Assembly: GCA_003523545.1 (NCBI GenBank)
Contig: DQAM01000354.1
Location: 1 to 5,969, forward strand
Direction: 5' to 3'
DNA length: 5,969 nt
DNA from: Dysgonomonas sp.
Lineage (GTDB): Bacteria; Bacteroidota; Bacteroidia; Bacteroidales; Dysgonomonadaceae
Of this stretch, positions 1-5,719 are shown piece by piece. The translations under genes were made by a program, and so were the position numbers. Position 1 is the stretch's first letter, and the number at the start of each line of letters is the position of its first letter. Under the pieces are notes generated by a model. That model was not told where the DNA came from. It was given only the letters and a program-made list of their open reading frames with translations, and did no database searches.

Positions 1-2
1 TA

Positions 3-29
3 GCGTTTTTGAATAGACAATTTGAATAA
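3..29 (+). CDS. Possible C-terminal tail of an upstream gene
   Basis: One frame is open from the left edge to a TAA at 27-29 and would end in the residues AFLNRQFE. The other two plus frames stop within the first 16 bases. The stop lies 21 nt before the next ATG, which fits the 3-24 nt spacing in the rest of the cluster. The FLN-type ending resembles the last helix of many small enzymes, but eight codons cannot identify a family. This is an inference from frame and spacing only. It could equally be non-coding leader DNA, since no clear Bacteroidota-type promoter (a -7 TAnnTTTG box) is visible before position 51. Confidence 0.25.
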   Translation, partial: AFLNRQFE

Positions 30-50
30 TAAAAAGTTTTTGACATAATC

Positions 51-659
51 ATGGACATATTTATTGTATATGCACATCCAAGCTCAAAATCTTTTACCTA
101 TCAGATTCGGGAGGCATTGTTAACCGGTTTGCAAAAAGGTCGGCACAATGTTGAGGTTTCCGATCTGTATAAGATGGATTTCCATTCAGACATGACGGAA
201 CATGAATACGAACAGGAAAGTTTTGCACAAACAGATTTACCCTTATCGGAAGATGTTGTGGCAGAACATCAGAAAATGGAGTGGGCAGGCTGTATTATAT
301 TTCTCTATCCACTTTGGTGGAGTGATTGCCCAGCAAAGATGAAAGGTTGGTTCGACCGGGTTTATTCCGTCGGATATGCTTATGGATATAACAAAGAGGG
401 GCAAAAAGTGAGGAAAATGAAAACCATAAAATATGGAATAGCTATATGTACCGCAGGACATCCCAACGATTTTCTTGAAGAAACGGGTATTGCAGAAAGT
501 ATGCGTAAAATAATGTTGGAAGACCGCTTAGGTGTCAGATTCGAAAACAAGAAAATGATGATATTAGGCGGAACATTGGATATTGAGAAGGTGAAAAATC
601 TACATTTGAATAATGTGAGGGCATTAGGTGAACATATCGAGAATTATTTTGAAAAATAA
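51..659 (+). CDS. Flavodoxin-fold NAD(P)H oxidoreductase (quinone reductase-like)
   Basis: This 202-residue protein is a probable cytosolic flavoprotein of the Flavodoxin_2 family (NQO1/KefF/MdaB-like). That family binds FAD or FMN and reduces quinones or other electrophiles by two-electron transfer from NAD(P)H. Visible family marks are the N-terminal strand and flavin-phosphate loop YAHPSSKSF (residues 7-15), the DLYKMDF segment (38-44) and the hallmark YPLWW...PAKMKGWFDRVY block (86-105). A CTAGHP loop follows near the third flavin-contact region. The length is normal for the family. The ATG at 51 places the first beta strand (DIFIVYAHP) directly at the N-terminus, so the start is convincing. 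No signal peptide is seen. The next gene starts 9 nt after the stop. The substrate cannot be told from sequence; the general fold and redox role are secure, and an azoreductase or nitroreductase-like activity is also possible. Confidence 0.9.
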   Translation: MDIFIVYAHPSSKSFTYQIREALLTGLQKGRHNVEVSDLYKMDFHSDMTEHEYEQESFAQTDLPLSEDVVAEHQKMEWAGCIIFLYPLWWSDCPAKMKGWFDRVYSVGYAYGYNKEGQKVRKMKTIKYGIAICTAGHPNDFLEETGIAESMRKIMLEDRLGVRFENKKMMILGGTLDIEKVKNLHLNNVRALGEHIENYFEK

Positions 660-668
660 AGAAATAAA

Positions 669-1468
669 ATGAAAAATAATAGAACCATATTTCAGGTAGA
701 TGCTTTTACAGAGGAGCCATTTAAGGGTAATCCGGCAGGTGTCATGGTCGTTACGGAAGAAGTCTCTTCGGAATGGATGCAGAATGTGGCAGCGGAAATA
801 AATCTGTCTGAAACAGCTTTTGTCTTTCCTGGAGAAAAAGAATTTCAGATTCGTTATTTACCCCAGCGATCGAAGTTCCACTGTGTGGACATGCAACGTT
901 AGCAAGTTCGCACATCATTTATGAGCTTGGGTTGAAATCAGTACATGAAACGATAAAACTGAGAGCAAAAGGTGCGGATCTTACAATAAAAAAAGACGGT
1001 GATTGGATAGTTATGGATTTCCCTGAATATCCGATACAGAAAACAGATATACACAAAGATTTTAAACGCCTGGTCGGATTTGAACCCATTGAGATGTATT
1101 CAAGTATTTATGATTGGGTAATTGCGATAGCAAAAAGTGAGAATGATATTTTAAATGCTCATCCAGACTTTGGATTATTGACTGAAAATGGATTAGGGCA
1201 TTTGATGATTACTGCGGAAAGTGATTCTGATCAGGCAGATATTGTTGTCATGTGTTTTGCTCCAATAAGTGGAATAAACGAAGATCCGGTAACCGGCTCT
1301 GCGCATTGTGCGCTTACTCCGCTATGGTCTGAAAAGTTAGGGAAATCAGAATTAGATTCTTTGCAATTATCAAAAAGATCAGGCCGTATGAAAGTTTGTT
1401 TAAAAGATAACAGAGTTGAGATTAAAGGAAAGGCATTAACTATATTGGAAGCTAAATGGAGAATATAA
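669..1468 (+). pseudogene. PhzF-family isomerase, frameshifted
   Basis: PhzF-family proteins are cytosolic isomerase/epimerase-like enzymes with a duplicated diaminopimelate-epimerase fold. Most members have unknown substrates. The first 63 or so codons read QVDAFTEEPFKGNPAGV and NLSETAFVF, with E48 matching the family's catalytic glutamate. The frame then breaks in the T-run at 857-859 and stops at TAG 900-902. The next frame continues at once from about 860 with TPAIEVPLCGHATLASSHI and later the family signature EDPVTGSAHCAL, ending at TAA 1466-1468. Restoring one base (TTT to TTTT, giving R-Y-F-T-P) yields an uninterrupted protein of about 266 residues, the usual length. The apparent second start at 932 is an internal TTG leucine. 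As written the gene gives a 77-residue fragment and should be inactive. A sequencing or assembly error at the homopolymer is the main alternative. The start at 669 follows an A-rich leader 9 nt after the preceding stop. Confidence 0.9.
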
Positions 1469-2019
1469 AGACGCCATATATGAAAACAATAAAAACAGCT
1501 AGACTTATCATACGGTTGGCAATACCAGATGATGCAGAGGGCATATATTCTTACCGTTCAGATTTTATTGAGAATAAATATCAAGGATGGCATCCGGATT
1601 CGGTTGATGAAATCCGTGACTATATACATAATATGCCTCAAACGATGGATGTTGCGGATATATGCTTCCAGTTTGTCATTATTCTTGCGGATGAAAACCA
1701 ATTGATTGGGGATATGGGAATCATATTTACCAATCATGATAAGATGCAGGCTGAGATAGGTTGTACGCTACATAAAAAGTTTCAAGGGAAAGGATATGCA
1801 ACCGAAGGATTGAAAGCCATGGTGGATTTTCTTTTCAAAGCACATAATAAACATCGGATTATAGCATCTATCGACCCGAGAAACAAAGCCTCTATCCAAT
1901 TGATAGAACGGCTGGGATTCAGAAAAGAAGGCCATTTTAGAGAAAGTTATTATCTGCGGGGGGAATGGGTGGATGATATAATATATGCTATGCTTAAAAA
2001 AGAGTGGGTTGATAATTAA
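1456..2019 (+). CDS. GNAT acetyltransferase, RimJ/RimL type
   Basis: This is a probable acetyl-CoA-dependent N-acetyltransferase of the Acetyltransf_3 group, whose members acetylate ribosomal protein N-termini, amino acids, peptides or antibiotics. Family marks are the opening T-A-R-L-I-I-R strand (residues 14-20), the acetyl-CoA pyrophosphate loop QGKGYA (110-115) followed by TEGLK, the NKASIQLIERLGF helix, and a C-terminal RGEWVDDIIYAML strand. The longest frame begins at 1456 and overlaps the end of the PhzF locus by 13 nt. An ATG at 1480 (protein starting MKTIKTARL, 179 residues) lies 11 nt after the PhzF stop and matches typical family N-termini better, so it may be the real start. No signal peptide or membrane segment is seen. 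The substrate is unknown. It is distantly similar to the gene at 3316-3858 but not a recent duplicate. Confidence 0.87.
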   Translation: MENIKTPYMKTIKTARLIIRLAIPDDAEGIYSYRSDFIENKYQGWHPDSVDEIRDYIHNMPQTMDVADICFQFVIILADENQLIGDMGIIFTNHDKMQAEIGCTLHKKFQGKGYATEGLKAMVDFLFKAHNKHRIIASIDPRNKASIQLIERLGFRKEGHFRESYYLRGEWVDDIIYAMLKKEWVDN

Positions 2020-2027
2020 ACTAATCA

Positions 2028-2480
2028 ATGAATAACGATAAAATGAATATTCGTAAAGCAATAGAAGCCGATTATAATCAAATTCATGCCCTATTTATGG
2101 AGTTTGCAGAATTTGAAAAACTTCCGGAGAAAATGATAAATACTGTTGAACGGATGAAAGCTGAACAGCAATATTTCAATTGTTGGGTGGTTGAAACTCC
2201 TGATAAACAGATCATAGCTTATGTCACTTATTTCTTCTGTTATTATACATGGACCGGAAAAGCAATGTATATGGATGATTTGTATGTCAAACCGGAATTC
2301 AGAGGAACCGGTGTCGGAACACAACTAATTAATAAAGTAATCCGACACGCTAAGGAAACCGGTTGCCATAAATTGCGATGGCAAGTATCAAATTGGAATA
2401 ATCCAGCTATGGACTTTTATAAGAAGCTCGGAGCAGACATTGACGGTACAGAGCAAAACTGCGACCTGATATTGGATTAA
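2028..2480 (+). CDS. GNAT acetyltransferase, spermidine/spermine N-acetyltransferase-like
   Basis: This protein of about 150 residues resembles the diamine/polyamine acetyltransferase (SAT1/SAT2) branch of GNATs. That branch transfers acetyl groups to polyamines, thialysine or other small amines. Visible marks are the YFFCYYTWTGKAMYMDDLYV stretch (68-87), corresponding to the conserved tyrosine-rich and LEDxxV region of SSAT. The acetyl-CoA loop RGTGVG is at 92-97. The WNNPAMDFYKKLGA segment contains Y131, at the position of the general-acid tyrosine of human SAT1. It is about 20 residues shorter than SAT1. The ATG at 2028 is 8 nt after the preceding stop. The ATG at 2043 (MNIRKAIEAD) has the same A-rich gataaaATG leader as neighbouring genes and gives a more typical GNAT N-terminus, so it is a serious alternative. 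Polyamine specificity is inferred from these motifs alone, and other amines are possible. Confidence 0.85.
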   Translation: MNNDKMNIRKAIEADYNQIHALFMEFAEFEKLPEKMINTVERMKAEQQYFNCWVVETPDKQIIAYVTYFFCYYTWTGKAMYMDDLYVKPEFRGTGVGTQLINKVIRHAKETGCHKLRWQVSNWNNPAMDFYKKLGADIDGTEQNCDLILD

Positions 2481-2504
2481 TACTATTGAAGTAAAGATAA
2501 TAAA

Positions 2505-3299
2505 ATGAAAATAGGCTTTTTTCAATACAATGTTATATGGAGAGATAGAGATGCAAATCTTTCCTACATCAAAGAGAAAATCCAAGGAACAACTTTGGAC
2601 TTACTTGTATTACCAGAATTTTTCACCAGTGGGTATGCCTTCGATTCGGAAGAAGAATTAATCCCTTTTAGTGAAGATTTAGAAAACAGCTATACTGTTA
2701 AATACCTGTCTGAATTGATGAAGGATTGTGGTGGGTATATAACAGGGACAATACCTGAATCATGTGGAAACCTACTGTATAATACTTCAATCCTTGTCGG
2801 AGCCGAAGGCCTGGTTGCATCTTATAGAAAGATTCATTTACCAGATTACGAAAAACGTGCATTTACGGCAGGGAACAAAACTGTATCATATAATTGTAGC
2901 GGTGCAAAAGTAGGATTAACGATTTGTTTTGATGCATGGTTTGCACCATTAAGTTCTAAATTGAAACTACAGGGAGTGGACGTTGTTTGCCATTCCGCTT
3001 GTTTCGGAGGGATTATTACTCCAACTATTATTCCTATTCGGGCATTGGAAAATCAATGTTTTTATGTTAGCTGCAATCGTATTGGAACTGAATTATTTAA
3101 CGGAGAACCGGAATCATATCGAGGGGAAAGCCAGATTGTGAGTCCAGACGGAAAAATTTTAGTGAAGGCAGGAAGTGAAGAGTTACTATCTATTATTGAC
3201 GTAGACCTTTCTGAAGTGAATAAACCTGCTTTCGGAAGTCTGATATCAAAAGATTTAATTACAGAACATGCGAAATATGAGATTAAAATGAAAAAATAA
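2505..3299 (+). CDS. Nitrilase-superfamily amidohydrolase (carbon-nitrogen hydrolase)
   Basis: This 264-residue cytosolic enzyme probably hydrolyses a carbon-nitrogen bond in a small amide, carbamoyl compound or omega-amide. The complete Glu-Lys-Cys catalytic set is visible: E38 in LVLPEFFTSGY, K109 in YRKIHLPDYEKRAF, and C141 in VGLTICFDAWFAP. Other family features are the LYNTSILVG strand (91-99), the IRALENQCFYVSCNRIG region and the late GESQIVSPDGKIL strand. The length is typical for a single-domain nitrilase-fold protein. The start at 2505 follows an ataataaaATG leader, 24 nt after the previous stop, the widest gap in the cluster. Flanking GNAT genes recall nitrilase-superfamily proteins with a fused GNAT domain, such as Bacillus subtilis YhcX, but here they are separate genes. 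I cannot assign the branch: omega-amidase and N-carbamoylputrescine amidase-like enzymes are both possible. Confidence 0.9.
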   Translation: MKIGFFQYNVIWRDRDANLSYIKEKIQGTTLDLLVLPEFFTSGYAFDSEEELIPFSEDLENSYTVKYLSELMKDCGGYITGTIPESCGNLLYNTSILVGAEGLVASYRKIHLPDYEKRAFTAGNKTVSYNCSGAKVGLTICFDAWFAPLSSKLKLQGVDVVCHSACFGGIITPTIIPIRALENQCFYVSCNRIGTELFNGEPESYRGESQIVSPDGKILVKAGSEELLSIIDVDLSEVNKPAFGSLISKDLITEHAKYEIKMKK

Positions 3300-3315
3300 A
3301 AAAGCATATATAAAT

Positions 3316-3858
3316 ATGGAATTGGATTCAAATAGATTAAAATTACAGGAAATAACCGAGTCGGGTATAGAACAGATTCATGAGCTTAATTCATACCCTG
3401 AAGTTGATGAATACAATACTCTTGGGATTCCAGAGAATATGGAAGTGACTGAGAAACTCGTTCGCTCAATAATAGAAGAGCAGAAAGCCGAAAGCAGGTG
3501 GTCATACGACTGGAAGATCATCAGGAAAGATTCTGGTGAATTTATCGGTATAGCCGGTATAACATTGTCGGCAAATAGATTTAAACTGGGAGAAATCTAC
3601 TATGATTTGCTTCCTTCGCAATGGGGACAAGGATTTGCAACCGAAGTCGCAAAGACCTTAATTAAAGCGGGATTCGATGGATTTCACATTCATAAGGTCG
3701 AAGCGGGAGTTGCAACGGAAAATATCCGCTCGATCCGGGTACTTGAAAAATCAGGCATGACAAGGGAAGGTTTACGACGCAAGATTCTTCCAATCAGAGG
3801 GGAATGGAAAGATAACTATCATTATGCGATTGTCGAAGACGATTCAAGGGATTATTAA
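3316..3858 (+). CDS. GNAT acetyltransferase, RimJ/RimL type
   Basis: This 180-residue probable acetyl-CoA-dependent N-acetyltransferase belongs to the Acetyltransf_3 group. It opens with the usual S-N-R-L-K-L-Q strand (residues 5-11). The beta hairpin GEFIGIAGITL is at 74-84. The acetyl-CoA loop is WGQGFATE (103-110), and the helix NIRSIRVLEKSGM precedes a terminal RGEWKDNYHYAIV strand. All core motifs are present and the length is normal. It shares architecture with the acetyltransferase at 1456-2019 but diverges through the first half, where substrate specificity is usually set, so the two probably act on different substrates. The ATG at 3316 is 16 nt after the nitrilase stop and the next gene follows after 6 nt. 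No signal peptide is seen. Substrate unknown; protein N-terminal, amino-acid or antibiotic acetylation are all known in this group. Confidence 0.88.
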   Translation: MELDSNRLKLQEITESGIEQIHELNSYPEVDEYNTLGIPENMEVTEKLVRSIIEEQKAESRWSYDWKIIRKDSGEFIGIAGITLSANRFKLGEIYYDLLPSQWGQGFATEVAKTLIKAGFDGFHIHKVEAGVATENIRSIRVLEKSGMTREGLRRKILPIRGEWKDNYHYAIVEDDSRDY

Positions 3859-3864
3859 TAAAAT

Positions 3865-4209
3865 ATGGCTATGAAAATGGAACAATTTAATCAGAGAAGA
3901 AAAGTACTGAACCAATTAATGTCTGAAAATGATAACTTTTTTGAAACATTTGGAGACTTGGATGATTCGGTATATTCTGAGGGTGCTATACCAAAGAAGT
4001 ACAAAGAATTATCAGGTTTATCCATCTCTATTTTGACCAGATGCGAAGAATGTATTATTTATCATATACAGGGATGTATTGCCGAAAAAGCTACCAGACA
4101 AGAAATAATCGAAGCGATTAAAATTGGAGTTATTGGAGGAGGATCAATTACTTACCCATCAGCAAGATTCGCTTTTGATGCCATGAAAGAATTAAAAATC
4201 ATAGAGTAG
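3865..4209 (+). CDS. Carboxymuconolactone decarboxylase/AhpD-like protein
   Basis: This 114-residue all-helical protein belongs to the CMD family, which includes gamma-carboxymuconolactone decarboxylases and AhpD-type disulfide-linked peroxidases. The key motif is CEECIIYH, a C-x-x-C-x-x-x-H arrangement with C60, C63 and H67, flanked by upstream acidic residues and followed by a third cysteine, C71. The paired cysteines favour an AhpD-like thiol redox function over the decarboxylase PcaC, which lacks this pair. Downstream, the EIIEAIKIGVIGGGSITYPSARFAFDAM helices are typical of small CMD proteins; the length is that of one CMD domain. The start at 3865 is 6 nt after the GNAT stop; in-frame ATGs at codons 3 and 5 are alternatives. 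It ends in TAG, the only intact gene here that does, and the next gene starts 4 nt later. The redox partner and substrate are unknown. Confidence 0.9.
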   Translation: MAMKMEQFNQRRKVLNQLMSENDNFFETFGDLDDSVYSEGAIPKKYKELSGLSISILTRCEECIIYHIQGCIAEKATRQEIIEAIKIGVIGGGSITYPSARFAFDAMKELKIIE

Positions 4210-4213
4210 AAAA

Positions 4214-5050
4214 ATGAAAAGAATTATTTTATTTATGCTTTCATTCGCATTTGTCGCCATTACTATAGATGCACAAAAAGTCGAATTTAATCACCAAACA
4301 GGAAAGTATCTTGAAATTGATGGAGCGAATATATACTATGAAGAGATAAAAAACGCATGAAAACCCATTTTGCTTTTTTTGCACGGTGGTTTTGGAAATA
4401 TCGAAGATTTTAATTCAGTACTACCAATGTTTGCCAACGATTACCATATTGTAGGTATAGACAGTCGTGGACACGGCAAATCGACTTTGGGAACGGGTAA
4501 GTTAACATACAAGCGATTGCAACTCGATGTAGAAGAAGTTGTAAACCATTTACAACTAAAAGATATTCACATCATCGGTTTTAGTGATGGCGGAGTTATA
4601 GCCTATCGACTTGCTGCGGCAAACAATATTTCTATAAGGAAAATTATTACTATTGGTGCAACGTGGAGTCTGTCGGATGCTGAACTTGTGGAAAAAATAA
4701 TGGCTGATATGATGACGCAGGAAGGTTGGAAAGAAATATTTAACTTTTATCAACTACACAATCCGGAACCCAATGTTGACCGACCTGTTAAAGGCGTAAT
4801 CGAGATGTGGACGGACAAAACCGAAGATGGATATCCATTTGAAAGCGTTGGATATATTACTGTCCCAACATTAATTATCCGAGGTAATGATGATAACTCG
4901 TTTCCTCTTGAAAGCGCTGTTGAGCTTGCCTCTAAAATAGAAAAATTGTTGCTTTTTAACATCCCGTTTGCGCCTCATGATGCACATAATAAATATCCGG
5001 AAATGTTTGAGATAGTAACAAAAGAGTTTTTGAATAAATGTGATAAATAA
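4214..5050 (+). pseudogene. Secreted alpha/beta hydrolase, interrupted by in-frame TGA
   Basis: The full frame encodes about 278 residues. The first 20 form a clear Sec signal peptide: K2 R3, a hydrophobic core from I4 to I18, and likely cleavage at DA|QK. This predicts export across the inner membrane. The mature part is an alpha/beta hydrolase: oxyanion-loop FLHGGFG, nucleophile elbow GFSDGG with S124, acid probably D227 in RGNDDNSFP, and base probably H255 in PHDAHNKYP. The frame is broken at codon 49 by TGA (4358-4360) just before KPILLFLHGG. Relatives usually have Gly there, so a single GGA-to-TGA change explains it. Restart at the TTG at 4370 would make a 226-residue protein without signal peptide. 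The first downstream in-frame ATG (residue M24 of that product) would lose the oxyanion loop. It is therefore probably inactive or mislocalised. Substrate (ester, lactone or other) unknown. Begins 4 nt after the CMD gene. Confidence 0.88.
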
Positions 5051-5053
5051 CAA

Positions 5054-5578
5054 ATGATTGGAAGAATGGAATACACAATTCGCAATATGCAGGAAATGGA
5101 TGCTTCAAGTGTTATGAGCATTTACAACTATTATACTGAAAACGATTTTGCGGGTTTTTTCGATAAGGCTTTGCCGATTGAGACTTTCGGACGCTTTCAG
5201 GAAATGAGCCGTAACTATCCGGCGTTGGTTGCCTGTGATGAGAATCAGGAAGTGATTGGATTTGCTTTTTTACACGCATATCATCCGGCTTCGACATTCC
5301 AACGAACTGCCGAAGTTTCGTATTTCATCCATCGCGGACATGTTGGTAAAGGTCTCGGCAAAAAGATGTTGGACGAACTAATAACCGAAGCAATCAAAAC
5401 AGGGGTAGATAATATCATTGCAAGTATTTCGTCACGGAATGCGGATAGTCTTGCATTTCATGAAAAATACGGATTTTGCGAATGTGGAAGACTACCATCC
5501 ATCGGCAAAAAATTCGGACAAGATTTTGATGTCGTTTATATGCAATTGGTCATAAAAAACCACGAATTATTTGTATAA
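5054..5578 (+). CDS. GNAT acetyltransferase, phosphinothricin acetyltransferase-like
   Basis: This 174-residue protein belongs to the PAT/MddA branch of GNATs. Members N-acetylate amino acids or analogues such as phosphinothricin, methionine sulfoximine and methionine sulfone. Family marks are IRNMQEMDASSVMSIYNYY at the N-terminus, NYPALVACDENQEVIGFAF (54-72), TAEVSYFI (85-92), and the acetyl-CoA loop HVGKGLG (96-102). The characteristic C-terminal run is SLAFHEKYGF followed by GRLPSIGKKFGQDFDVVYMQ. The usual Arg before the GxG loop is V97 here, a minor deviation. The length matches the family. ATG 5054 lies 3 nt after the hydrolase stop; ATG 5066 (MEYTIRNM) is an equally family-like start. 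It is the last plus-strand gene in the cluster. Real specificity is uncertain because many homologues prefer ordinary or oxidised amino acids over the herbicide. Confidence 0.88.
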   Translation: MIGRMEYTIRNMQEMDASSVMSIYNYYTENDFAGFFDKALPIETFGRFQEMSRNYPALVACDENQEVIGFAFLHAYHPASTFQRTAEVSYFIHRGHVGKGLGKKMLDELITEAIKTGVDNIIASISSRNADSLAFHEKYGFCECGRLPSIGKKFGQDFDVVYMQLVIKNHELFV

Positions 5579-5588
5579 TAAGTACAGA

Positions 5589-5621
5589 AAAATTTGACAT
5601 ACTTTTTAGTGGTCAAATTTT
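5589..5621 (+). terminator. Possible transcription terminator hairpin
   Basis: A perfect 10-bp inverted repeat, aaaatttgac (5589-5598) and gtcaaatttt (5612-5621), encloses a 13-nt loop. It starts 10 nt after the stop of the last plus-strand gene and lies between convergent genes, where a terminator is expected. The stem is AT-rich and self-complementary. Read from the plus strand it ends in four T residues, so it is a weak Rho-independent candidate at best. A protein-binding palindrome is the alternative. Confidence 0.4.
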
Positions 5622-5623
5622 AG

Positions 5624-5665
5624 ATGGTAATGGCCAATAGGTAATCACCGAGATGCCACTACCAT
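5624..5665. repeat. Imperfect inverted repeat with inner mini-hairpin
   Basis: Arms atggtaatggc (5624-5634) and gccactaccat (5655-5665) pair over 11 positions with a single A-C mismatch. They enclose a 20-nt loop that itself contains ggt-aatc-acc (5640-5649), a 3-bp stem. It lies directly behind the AT-rich hairpin at 5589-5621 in the 141-nt gap between convergent genes. There is no T-tract on either side, so it is not a textbook intrinsic terminator. It could be the stronger half of a bidirectional terminator, a REP-like dispersed element, or chance. The rest of the gap (5666-5719) shows nothing recognisable. Confidence 0.45.
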
Positions 5666-5719
5666 GATTTTAAATTATTTTGAGCCGGGAGTGTTTTTAT
5701 GAAATGATATATCCTTGCG

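Noticed and set aside
5..43. 8-bp direct repeat gtttttga at 5-12 and 36-43 as an operator or insertion duplication
   Set aside because: Short, AT-rich and flanking no element; expected by chance in this composition.
852..866. Programmed -1 ribosomal frameshift in the PhzF gene
   Set aside because: The site cgttatttacccc does not form an X-XXY-YYZ slippery heptamer, and PhzF genes are not known to need frameshifting. A one-base loss is simpler.
3062..3331. Antisense open frame of about 89 codons within the nitrilase gene
   Set aside because: It lies opposite a gene with complete catalytic motifs, resembles no family, and is one of several similar antisense shadows (for example 1768-2061 and 2091-2324).
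4358..4360. TGA read as glycine under an alternative genetic code (as in Gracilibacteria/SR1)
   Set aside because: All other genes use ordinary GGN glycine codons and contain no in-frame TGA over their full length; a single TGA in one gene is better explained by mutation.
51..5578. Integron gene-cassette array
   Set aside because: The gene content (GNATs, hydrolase, DHFR-like neighbour) is cassette-like, but the 3-24 nt gaps cannot hold attC sites, and no RYYYAAC/GTTRRRY core pair was seen around the hairpins at 5589-5665.
5579..5719. Small open frames in the gap (for example 5640-5702)
   Set aside because: Very short, no plausible start context, and no recognisable similarity; the hairpins explain the region better.
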